From positions 1-5,580 of the forward strand of contig JABCYT010000276.1 in NCBI GenBank assembly GCA_013290035.1: 5,580 nt of DNA, in the 5' to 3' direction. This DNA is from Alphaproteobacteria bacterium. GTDB lineage: Bacteria; Pseudomonadota; Alphaproteobacteria; Reyranellales; Reyranellaceae. Below the pieces are notes generated by a model. It was given only the letters and a program-made list of their open reading frames with translations. It ran no database searches and was not told the DNA's origin. The position numbers and the translations under genes were made by a program. Position 1 is the stretch's first letter. The number at the start of each line of letters is the position of its first letter. Positions 1-5,580 of this stretch are shown here, one piece after another.

Positions 1-1311
1 TCCCGGATAAGGATTGCGAGGACCCGACAAACCCAGCAACTCGCCATTCGTGGCAGTTGCCATCATCAAGATTTCGGAGTTTGCATACCAACGGGTCAGA
101 TGAGTAAGCATCGTCCCCTGGCGCATTGTCAGCCTGTCGGAGAATAGCAGATCCGATCCAAACGCCGTCTTGAGCATATGGGCCTTTGCCAGCTTGTACG
201 CATTGTCCGTGCCGGCAAAGACCTGGAGCATCTTGGTACGGCTCGGACCGGTCAAAGGAACGGTGTCGTCTTCTCCGAGGAATGGCTGAATGCTCAGCCA
301 TACGTCTTTGTCCGACATCAGCTTGGCCGTCGCTTCGTCCATCAGGTGAGCATGCTCGATGCATTTGGCTCCGGCGGCGATTGCCCGCTGGACGGTCTTC
401 GGCGCGTAGGCATGGACAGTCGCATAGGTGTTCCAATCTTCGGCGGTTGCGACGCCCGCTCGTAATTCCGGTTCGCTAAAGGTCGACATGTCGAGCGGGC
501 TGCGCGGCGAAGATACGCCACCGCCGCCCACCAGCTTGATTTGCGACGCACCCTGCATCATCTGCTCGCGCGCACGCAACCGAACCTCGGCCGAGCTGTC
601 GGCGATCATGCTGCCGCCCATCTTTTCGAGCGAGCTCAGTGGGCCGCCAGGACTTCTCGGCAGATCGGACAAAGCGCGCAGATCGCCGTGGCCTCCGGTC
701 GTCGTTATCATGGCGCCGGATGGATAGATGCGCGGGCCTGCCACAAGACCCTCGTCGATCGCCTGCTTGAGCGCAAAAACAGGGCCGCCTACGTCGCGGA
801 CCGTCGTGAAGCCGCGCATCAAGGTACGCCCTGCCTCGCGGCTGGCGGCCAGAAAGATGTAGCCCACGTCCGCGGTCATCAGGCGCGTGATCGGCAGGGC
901 GGCAAACAGCGCATGCCAGTGCGCATCGATCAGTCCCGGCATGATGACCCGCCCGCCGCAATCTATTACCCTCGCGCCGTCCGGCGCTCCAGGGTTGCCC
1001 TGCGCGATTGCTTTGATCCGATTGCCCTCGATCAGCAGACGGCGTCCGTCGCGCAGCCCAGCGTCCTTTCCGTCGAACAGTCGAAAATTTGTGAAAAGGA
1101 CAGGCCGCGCCGGTTGGGCAGGCACGGGCTGCGCGCCGGCGGGCCGAGGCAGGCCCAGCAAAGCGATGGATGCCGTCGCGCCCGCCACAAATCCGCGGCG
1201 CGTGAGGTCTGTGCTGATCCGGCGTGTTAGGGATCGAATTTCATGCCTATGGCACAGGCAGCCGCCATGCTCCACAAGCGTTGCGTCGTCGCTCGTTGTG
1301 CAGGAGAGCAA
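1..1311 (-). CDS. Tat-exported metal-dependent amidohydrolase (imidazolonepropionase/prolidase-like), C-terminus cut by window edge
   Basis: An amidohydrolase-superfamily enzyme that probably cleaves an amide, cyclic imide or dipeptide-like substrate outside the cytoplasm; the substrate cannot be read from sequence. All metal-site residues are visible, numbered from the TTG start: HxH at H131/H133 in DAHWH, the carboxylated-lysine candidate K259 in QIKLVGGGG, H300 in VHAYA, H320 in IEHAHLMD and D387 in FGSDL. This set and the VIMPGLIDAH stretch resemble the COG1228-type group that includes Xaa-Pro dipeptidases. A twin-arginine signal, LTRRGFVAGA (about residues 36-45), precedes a hydrophobic stretch and AGAQP, suggesting a periplasmic product. 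The start is uncertain: TTG at 1311 has a strong GGAGG 6 bases upstream, but GTG at 1275 is in frame and would give a shorter pre-Tat segment. The visible 437 codons are near full length for the family; the frame is open at base 1. It is divergent from the Nudix-regBA unit, and its GC is lower than theirs. Confidence 0.87.
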   Translation of the reverse strand, partial: MLSCTTSDDATLVEHGGCLCHRHEIRSLTRRISTDLTRRGFVAGATASIALLGLPRPAGAQPVPAQPARPVLFTNFRLFDGKDAGLRDGRRLLIEGNRIKAIAQGNPGAPDGARVIDCGGRVIMPGLIDAHWHALFAALPITRLMTADVGYIFLAASREAGRTLMRGFTTVRDVGGPVFALKQAIDEGLVAGPRIYPSGAMITTTGGHGDLRALSDLPRSPGGPLSSLEKMGGSMIADSSAEVRLRAREQMMQGASQIKLVGGGGVSSPRSPLDMSTFSEPELRAGVATAEDWNTYATVHAYAPKTVQRAIAAGAKCIEHAHLMDEATAKLMSDKDVWLSIQPFLGEDDTVPLTGPSRTKMLQVFAGTDNAYKLAKAHMLKTAFGSDLLFSDRLTMRQGTMLTHLTRWYANSEILMMATATNGELLGLSGPRNPYPG

Positions 1312-1505
1312 AGGTCACCTCCAGAAAGTTTTCAGCCAAGGTCGCCCGATTGGCGTCCGATGGTGGGCGCCGCAGGTCGAGCCGCAACCGAGCGGACGAG
1401 AAGGCCGCCGCGCGTTGAAAGCGATCGCGTGGCAGGGTAGACAAAGTGAAGGCATCTTTCGCGCATCAATTTTGTGCGCTCGCCGATTTGTTCTATCGTC
1501 GTACC
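1312..1505. other. Divergent intergenic region
   Basis: This spacer separates the leftward amidohydrolase from the rightward Nudix-regB-regA unit and must hold promoters for both, unless the Nudix gene starts at GTG 1446. The best plus-strand sigma70-like candidate is TTGAAA at 1415-1420, 17 bases before a poor -10 (TAGACA, 1438-1443); only the -35 half is convincing. I see no convincing operator, riboswitch or small gene. Confidence 0.45.
1318..1322 (-). promoter_or_regulatory. Shine-Dalgarno GGAGG for the amidohydrolase
   Basis: On the minus strand GGAGG is followed by six bases and then an in-frame TTG at 1311-1309. An in-frame TGA (1317-1315) lies between them, so the frame cannot start further upstream. 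This is the best ribosome-binding match in the region and favours the TTG start over GTG at 1275, which has no comparable site. Confidence 0.5.
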
Positions 1506-2294
1506 ATGAGCAAACGAAGCATTCCCGCCGGCGCCGTCGCGCGCGGCACCGACAAAGGCTATACGCACGCCGTGCTCAAGCCGGGCAGCGAGCGTCCGGT
1601 CGAGCAGATCGACAAGAAATATCCCTACCTGCGGCCGCGCGATGCCGCGACCCTGATCCTGGTGCGCCAGCGCGGCAAGATCCCCGAAGTGCTGTTGGGT
1701 TGCCGCGACGCCAAGCACGCCTTCATGCCCAACCGCTATGTCTTTCCCGGCGGCCGGGTCGATCCCGCCGATGCGCGCGTGCCGGTGGCCACGCCGCTCA
1801 ACCGTTTCGTCGACGAACGCCTGCGCAAGGCGGCGACGCCGCAACGCGCCCGCGCCTTGGCCGTTGCGGCCGTGCGCGAGACGTTCGAGGAGACCGGGCT
1901 GATGTTGGCCAAACCGTTGAAAGGCGGGGCGCCCGAGGAGAATTTCGGCGAGCACTGGCATGGCTTTCTGGACAAAGGCTTTGCGCCTGCGCTCGACTGC
2001 CTCGACCTGATCGCGCGCGCGGTGACGCCGCCCGGCCGGCCGCGCCGCTTCAACGCGCGCTTCTTCATGGCGCGGGCCGAGGATGCGACGGGCGAGATCC
2101 GTCATTCGAGCGAATTGGGCGACATCCGCTGGGTGCGGCTCGACGAGGCGCGCGAGCTGCCGCTGCCCACCATCACCGGCCTCATCCTGGGCGAGATCGG
2201 AAGGCTGGTGAAGGAGCCGCCCGACACCAAGAAACAGCGCAAGATCCCGCTGTTCACCACGGTGCATCGCCGGCACCTGATGCTCGAGGAGTAG
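1506..2294 (+). CDS. Nudix hydrolase, NUDT19-like (probable CoA/acyl-CoA or nucleotide diphosphatase)
   Basis: A 262-residue Nudix-fold hydrolase expected to split a diphosphate bond in an X-linked nucleoside diphosphate using Mg2+ or Mn2+. The Nudix box is split: FPGGR at residues 80-84, then the catalytic helix AAVRETFEETGLML at 121-134 with R124, E125, E128, E129 and G131. The usual glycine-to-RE spacing is 14 residues; here it is about 41, so roughly 27 residues are inserted. This layout is known from the NUDT19/RP2-type branch, which acts on CoA and acyl-CoA, so that substrate is the best guess. RDAATLILVR (45-54) is the first beta strand and IRWVRLDEA (207-215) a typical late strand. 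ATG at 1506 begins MSKRSIPAG and is preferred because it starts near the usual fold boundary, but it lacks a clear Shine-Dalgarno. GTG at 1446 would add 20 residues. regB begins 3 bases after the stop, implying one mRNA. Confidence 0.86.
   Translation: MSKRSIPAGAVARGTDKGYTHAVLKPGSERPVEQIDKKYPYLRPRDAATLILVRQRGKIPEVLLGCRDAKHAFMPNRYVFPGGRVDPADARVPVATPLNRFVDERLRKAATPQRARALAVAAVRETFEETGLMLAKPLKGGAPEENFGEHWHGFLDKGFAPALDCLDLIARAVTPPGRPRRFNARFFMARAEDATGEIRHSSELGDIRWVRLDEARELPLPTITGLILGEIGRLVKEPPDTKKQRKIPLFTTVHRRHLMLEE
2286..2291 (+). promoter_or_regulatory. Ribosome binding site of regB inside the Nudix gene end
   Basis: GAGGAG lies within the last codons of the Nudix gene, six bases before the regB ATG at 2298. 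The upstream stop codon TAG falls between site and start. Ribosomes finishing the Nudix gene would sit on this site, which supports translational coupling. Confidence 0.6.
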
Positions 2295-2297
2295 CCG

Positions 2298-3623
2298 ATG
2301 GCGGCGCGCGCCGAGATCGCCTCGCCGTCGCCCGCTTCCGCCGCGAGTCCCGCGCTGCCGTTGCGCGGCGGCGTGCGCCTGCGCGCGCTGGTGCTGATCC
2401 GCTGGGCCGCCGTCGCCGGACAGCTCTTCACGGCTGCCGTCGTCCATTGGGGCCTGGGCTTCACCCTGCCGGTGCTGGCGGTGGGTGGCGCGATCGCGCT
2501 GTCGGCCCTGCTCAATCTCACGGTGAGCCTGGGCAGGCCCGCCTCGGCGCGCATCGACGACCGCGAGGCCACGGTCTTCCTCGCCTTCGACATCCTGCAG
2601 CTCGCCGTGCTGCTCTATCTCACCGGCGGGCTGGTCAATCCCTTCGTGCTGCTGCTGCTGGCGCCGGTCGCCATCGGCGCCACCATCCTGTCGCTCGCCA
2701 GCAATATCGCGCTGTCGCTGCTCACCATCGCCAGCATCGCGCTGCTCGGCATCTTCCATCAGCCGCTGCCGTGGCGTGGCCCGCCGCCCGACCTGCCGGA
2801 CATCTATCGCGCCGGCGTGTGGGTGGGCCTCACCCTCACCACCTTGCTGATCACGCTCTATGGCTGGCGGCTGGCCGAGGAGGCGCGGCAGATGGCCGAT
2901 GCGCTGGGCGCGGCGCAGGCAGCGCTCGCCCGCGAGCAGCGCCTGTCGGCGCTGGGCGCGCTGGCCGCCGCCGCCGCTCATGAGCTCGGCTCGCCTTTGT
3001 CGACGATCGCGGTGGTGACCAAGGAAATGCTGCACGAGGTCGAGGCCGACGATCCGCTGCGCGAGGATGTTGAGCTCCTGTCGGCCGAGTCCGATCGCTG
3101 CCGCGCCATCCTCGCCCGCCTGTCGGTCGATCCGGCGGGCGACGTGTCGGACGCCTACACGCTGGTGCCGTTGCCGGCGCTGATCGAGGCCGCGGCGCAG
3201 AGCTACAAGCGCGACAGCATTGCCATCATCTTCGAGTCCGGCCCGGCCGGTGAGGGCGTGCCCGCGACGGCGCCGATCCAGGTGCGCAGTCCGGAGATCA
3301 TGCAGGGAATAGGCAATATCGTTCACAACGCCGTTTCGTTCGCCCGGCGCGAAATACGTGTCGACACCCGTTGGACCACCGAATGGTCGGAAGTCGAAGT
3401 CTCCGACGACGGCCCGGGCTTCTCGCAGGCCTTGCTCGACGAATTGGGCACCCCGTTCATTTCCACGCGCCAGGGCGAGGAAGGACACATGGGGTTGGGC
3501 GTTTTCATCGCCAAGACGCTACTGGAACGCACCGGCGCCACCGTCACCTTCGGCAATCGCCAGGCCGGCGCCGGCGCGGCGGTCTCCGTGCGCTGGCCAA
3601 ATCCCGTCTTCAAGGCTACATAG
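2298..3623 (+). CDS. regB: Redox sensor histidine kinase RegB/PrrB/ActS
   Basis: Membrane-bound sensor kinase of the global redox two-component system; under reducing conditions the family autophosphorylates and passes phosphate to RegA. The 441-residue protein is of normal family length. After a proline/alanine-rich N-terminus come about six membrane segments (roughly 28-50, 56-77, 91-109, 115-133, 134-154 and 172-190). The quinone-binding signature GGLVNPF sits at 110-116. The dimerisation/phosphoacceptor region reads ALGALAAAAAHELGSPLSTI, with H228 phosphorylated. C268 in ESDRCRAILARLS matches the redox-active cysteine known in RegB. The ATPase part has an N-box GIGNIVHNA (337-345), DDGPGF (370-375) and GLGVFIAKTLLERTG (399-413). 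No catalytic residue appears missing. It follows the Nudix gene by 3 bases and precedes regA by 23 bases; the senC gene that sits between regA and regB in Rhodobacter is absent here. Confidence 0.95.
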   Translation: MAARAEIASPSPASAASPALPLRGGVRLRALVLIRWAAVAGQLFTAAVVHWGLGFTLPVLAVGGAIALSALLNLTVSLGRPASARIDDREATVFLAFDILQLAVLLYLTGGLVNPFVLLLLAPVAIGATILSLASNIALSLLTIASIALLGIFHQPLPWRGPPPDLPDIYRAGVWVGLTLTTLLITLYGWRLAEEARQMADALGAAQAALAREQRLSALGALAAAAAHELGSPLSTIAVVTKEMLHEVEADDPLREDVELLSAESDRCRAILARLSVDPAGDVSDAYTLVPLPALIEAAAQSYKRDSIAIIFESGPAGEGVPATAPIQVRSPEIMQGIGNIVHNAVSFARREIRVDTRWTTEWSEVEVSDDGPGFSQALLDELGTPFISTRQGEEGHMGLGVFIAKTLLERTGATVTFGNRQAGAGAAVSVRWPNPVFKAT

Positions 3624-3635
3624 CGGCCGATGTCG

Positions 3636-3641
3636 AAGGAG
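3636..3641 (+). promoter_or_regulatory. Ribosome binding site of regA
   Basis: AAGGAG is five bases before ATG 3647. It selects this start over an out-of-frame ATG at 3630 and gives an N-terminus (MSQDTGANRT) followed by the receiver domain, as in known RegA proteins. Confidence 0.7.
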
Positions 3642-3646
3642 TCGCC

Positions 3647-4237
3647 ATGAGCCAGGACACCGGCGCCAACCGCACCGTGTCGCCCGCCATTGCCGGCGCG
3701 ACGACGAACAAGGATCGCACCCTGCTGATCGCCGACGACGACGCGGCGTTCCGCAACAGGATCGCGCGCGCGCTCGAGCTGCGCGGGTTCATCGTCACCT
3801 CGGTCGGCTCGGTCGCCGAGGCGCTGGCGCAGACCGCGCGCCCGCCGGCCTTCGCCGTGCTCGACCTAAGGTTGGGCGACGGCAACGGGCTCGAGCTGGT
3901 GGGGCCGTTGCGCCAGGCGCGGCCCGACATCCGCATCGTCGTGCTGACCGGCTACGGCAATATCGCCACCGCCGTCGCCGCGGTGAAGGAAGGCGCCGTC
4001 GACTATCTCGCCAAGCCGGCTGACGCCGACGCCATCGAGCAGGCGCTGACCGCACACGGCCGCAAGCTGCCGCCGCCGCCTTCCAACCCGATGTCGGCCG
4101 ACCGCGTGCGCTGGGAGCACATCCAGCGCGTCTTCGAGCAGTGCGACCGCAACGTCTCGGAGACGGCGCGCCGCCTCAACATGCACCGGCGCACCCTGCA
4201 GCGCATCCTGGGCAAGCACGCGCCCCGCGAGCACTGA
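3647..4237 (+). CDS. regA: Redox response regulator RegA/PrrA/ActR
   Basis: DNA-binding response regulator paired with RegB; in the family it controls photosynthesis, nitrogen and carbon fixation, hydrogenase and terminal oxidase genes. The protein has 196 residues, slightly longer than the roughly 184 usual, because of a short N-terminal extension. Receiver domain: acidic DDD at 30-32, phosphoacceptor D73 in VLDLRLGDGNGL, T101 in VVLTGYGNIATAV and K123 in LAKPADAD. A proline linker (LPPPPSNP, 141-148) leads to MSADRVRWEHIQRVFEQC and a Fis-type helix-turn-helix, NVSETARRLNMHRRTLQRIL at 169-188. This C-terminus is close to invariant in alphaproteobacterial RegA, so the identification is firm. 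It is co-directional with regB, 23 bases downstream, with its own Shine-Dalgarno. The stop lies two bases before a large inverted repeat that probably ends the transcript. Confidence 0.96.
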   Translation: MSQDTGANRTVSPAIAGATTNKDRTLLIADDDAAFRNRIARALELRGFIVTSVGSVAEALAQTARPPAFAVLDLRLGDGNGLELVGPLRQARPDIRIVVLTGYGNIATAVAAVKEGAVDYLAKPADADAIEQALTAHGRKLPPPPSNPMSADRVRWEHIQRVFEQCDRNVSETARRLNMHRRTLQRILGKHAPREH

Positions 4238-4239
4238 GC

Positions 4240-4336
4240 GCTGGGGGCGCGCCACTCCAGTGGCGCGTCTTCTCATGCTCATGTGGACCGCGGTCCGGAA
4301 GACCATGACGCGCCACTGGAGTGGCGCGCCCCCAGC
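4240..4336. repeat. Composite inverted repeat, BIME-like palindromic element
   Basis: Two 30-base arms (4240-4269 and 4307-4336) are perfect reverse complements around a 37-base centre. Each arm is also a hairpin on its own: CGCGCCACTCCAGTGGCGCG at 4248-4267 and its complement at 4309-4328, each with a 9-bp stem. The centre contains the perfect palindrome GGACCGCGGTCC (4285-4296). The element fills the 99-base gap between the regA stop and the dpgC-like stop almost exactly. Paired palindromic units in opposite orientation resemble REP/BIME elements, which often sit between convergent genes. Whether it is dispersed in the genome cannot be seen from one copy. Confidence 0.85.
4240..4336. terminator. 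Probable bidirectional terminator between regA and the dpgC-like gene
   Basis: Genes converge on this site: the regA stop is at 4237 and the dpgC-like stop begins at 4339 on the minus strand. In RNA from either strand the sequence can form a 30-bp stem or two GC-rich 9-bp hairpins. No uridine tract follows on either side, so it is not a classic intrinsic terminator. Transcript-end or 3'-protecting function is inferred from position and symmetry. Confidence 0.45.
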
Positions 4337-5580
4337 CTAAGCGCGTCGGTTCTGGGCGTTCCAGTAAAGCTCGAGATTCGCGATCAGCGCCGGGCTGAAA
4401 TGGCAGTAGGCCTGCTCGCGGGCATAGAGGGCGGCATAGCGGCGGAAGGTGTCGAGCGGCTCGGCCGCGAACCGCAGCGCGCGGCGATTGCCGATCGAGC
4501 CCACGACGCCTGAGCCGGTCAACCGGTCGATGACGCGCGCAATGGTCTCGTCCATGGCGCCGGGCTCGATGACTTCGTCGCAGATCATGCGGCCGACATC
4601 GGAATCGCACTCGATGCGGCGCTCGTACATGATCGCCTGGCGGGCGATGCGATCGCCGACGAAGCGCGCCAGGCGAAGATTGGCCATCGCCGGGATGATG
4701 CCTTCCTTGCGCGCCGGCAGAGTAAGGTAGGCGCCGCGCTCGGCAACGTTGAAGTCGGTTGCCAAGAGGATCTGGCAGCCGCCGCCGATGGCGAAGGTCT
4801 CGACCGCCGAGATCCACAGTTTCTCGATCGATTCGCCCGAGACCTCATCCGGGGACACCTCGGGCTTGGCCAGGCCGCGCAGCATCTTGTTCACGAACCC
4901 CAGATCACGGACCAGGAACCACAGGAACGGGATCTTGCCGTAATAGAGGTGCGTGAGGTTGATGCCGGCGTTGTAGACGCGCCGGCCGGCATATTTGCCG
5001 TCGGGCACGACGTCGCCGCGCAGCACCGCGACCTCGCTCTGCGAGTCGAGGATGCAGACGTCGGCAGCGATCTCGGTCGCGGGCTGGGTCGAGTTGTCCT
5101 CGGAGTTGAGGAAGCGCTTGTTGGCGAGCAGGAGCACGGCCGCCTTGCCCTGGCGCTCGACTCGGGCAAAGCCGAGATCGAGCCGGCCGTCGCGCAGGAA
5201 CTTGGCCAGCGCCTCGGCCGATTCTGGGCGGGGCAGCAGCATGGCGTGGCAGAGATGCAGCCCGCACTCGGGGTCGGCGAGGAACTGGTTGAAGAGAATG
5301 CCCTGGTCGATCTCGCAGCCGTCCTTCTCGGACTGGCGCAGCTCGGCTTCCGCCAAGACCTCGGCGCGCGTAGGCGCCAGGCCAGGGACCACATCGGCCG
5401 CATCGTAGGCCAGTTGCTCGATGCGCACGAACTTGTGCCGCCCGCCGGTCAGCCGGTCGTAGAGCGTGCGGGCATGGCGGCGCAGGAAGGCGAAGCGGGC
5501 GTCGCGCGCGGCCTGCTTCAGGGCCTCGGCCGCCTCATGAGTGGCCGTGTCTCGCTGGGGTTTGGCGGGCAGGCGGGAGA
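4337..5580 (-). CDS. dpgC: DpgC-like crotonase-fold protein, (3,5-dihydroxyphenyl)acetyl-CoA 1,2-dioxygenase homologue, N-terminus cut
   Basis: A homologue of DpgC, a cofactor- and metal-free dioxygenase that turns (3,5-dihydroxyphenyl)acetyl-CoA into the keto acid used for dihydroxyphenylglycine. The 413 visible residues are near the family length of about 430. An N-terminal helical part specific to DpgC is present (RRHARTLYDRLTGGRHKFVR and EIDQGILFNQFLADPECGLH). The crotonase domain follows: NKRFLNSEDNSTQPATEIAA, VLRGDVVPDGKYAGRRVYNA, then GINLTHLYYGKI with the oxyanion-hole isoleucine region, and TFAIGGGCQILL with the GGG codons at 4778-4786. LPARKEGIIPAMANLRLARF and the C-terminal helices also match. 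These features distinguish it from ordinary enoyl-CoA hydratases. Homology upstream of GTG 5428 shows the gene continues past 5580; the last full codon is 5578-5576. The stop abuts the inverted repeat. The true substrate may differ from that of the actinobacterial enzyme. Confidence 0.85.
   Translation of the reverse strand, partial: SRLPAKPQRDTATHEAAEALKQAARDARFAFLRRHARTLYDRLTGGRHKFVRIEQLAYDAADVVPGLAPTRAEVLAEAELRQSEKDGCEIDQGILFNQFLADPECGLHLCHAMLLPRPESAEALAKFLRDGRLDLGFARVERQGKAAVLLLANKRFLNSEDNSTQPATEIAADVCILDSQSEVAVLRGDVVPDGKYAGRRVYNAGINLTHLYYGKIPFLWFLVRDLGFVNKMLRGLAKPEVSPDEVSGESIEKLWISAVETFAIGGGCQILLATDFNVAERGAYLTLPARKEGIIPAMANLRLARFVGDRIARQAIMYERRIECDSDVGRMICDEVIEPGAMDETIARVIDRLTGSGVVGSIGNRRALRFAAEPLDTFRRYAALYAREQAYCHFSPALIANLELYWNAQNRRA

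Noticed and set aside
1278..1292. GCGTT-N5-GTCGC, similar to a reported RegA site pattern (GCGGC-N5-GTCGC)
   Set aside because: Such a degenerate GC-rich pattern is expected often by chance in this sequence, and the site falls within the likely amidohydrolase coding region.
887..2983. A 698-codon open frame on the plus strand overlapping the amidohydrolase, Nudix gene and regB
   Set aside because: It runs through three well-supported genes in another frame, is rich in arginine and alanine with no recognisable domain, and is explained by the scarcity of stop codons in GC-rich DNA.
3315..3350. RegB N-box reads NIVHNAVSFA rather than the common NLVENAVDFA
   Set aside because: The key asparagines (N340, N344) are kept and the histidine position varies among histidine kinases, so this is not evidence of lost activity.
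1332..3488. A 718-codon open frame on the minus strand antisense to the Nudix gene and regB
   Set aside because: Its low-complexity R/Q/G/A-rich product has no family resemblance and mirrors the codon pattern of the plus-strand genes; the plus-strand products have intact catalytic motifs.
3358..4023. Further open frames of about 220 to 290 codons over the regB end and regA
   Set aside because: They are out of frame with the clear receiver and Fis-type helix-turn-helix domains. The longer one is just regA in frame with a spurious upstream extension through the regB end.
4337..5428. A complete dpgC-like gene starting at GTG 5428
   Set aside because: The frame stays open to the window edge, and the residues upstream (such as RRHARTLYDRLTGGRHKF) match the DpgC N-terminal region, so the true start is outside the window.

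Overview
The window looks like chromosomal DNA from a GC-rich alphaproteobacterium. The strongest evidence is a RegB/RegA (PrrB/PrrA, ActS/ActR) redox two-component pair whose signature motifs are nearly unchanged from the alphaproteobacterial family. The GC-rich codon use and a Tat-exported amidohydrolase fit this. A soil or water member of the Rhodospirillales/Reyranella or Rhizobiales type is plausible, but that is a guess; nothing here fixes the genus.

Layout: (1) positions 1-1311, minus strand, hold most of a Tat-targeted metal-dependent amidohydrolase of the imidazolonepropionase/prolidase-like group, cut at its C-terminus by the window edge. (2) Positions 1312-1505 are a short divergent intergenic region. 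(3) Positions 1506-4237, plus strand, form a compact three-gene unit: a NUDT19-like Nudix hydrolase, regB 3 bases downstream, and regA 23 bases after regB. (4) Positions 4238-4336 are an intergenic spacer between convergent genes, filled almost exactly by a perfect 30-base inverted repeat whose arms are themselves hairpins. It is probably a bidirectional terminator and/or a BIME-like palindromic element. (5) Positions 4337-5580, minus strand, hold most of a DpgC-like crotonase-fold protein, a homologue of the cofactor-independent (3,5-dihydroxyphenyl)acetyl-CoA 1,2-dioxygenase; its N-terminus lies beyond the right edge.

How the genes work together: RegB should sense the redox state (quinone pool and a reactive cysteine) and phosphorylate RegA, a Fis-type DNA-binding regulator of aerobic/anaerobic energy metabolism. 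The Nudix enzyme appears translationally coupled to regB, so it is probably co-expressed, though no direct role in redox signalling is known to me. The DpgC homologue and the amidohydrolase are on the opposite strand and are separate transcription units. The most notable points are the DpgC homologue in an apparently proteobacterial setting, the elaborate inverted repeat, and the lower GC of the amidohydrolase compared with its neighbours. I see no RNA gene, CRISPR array, transposase or origin.
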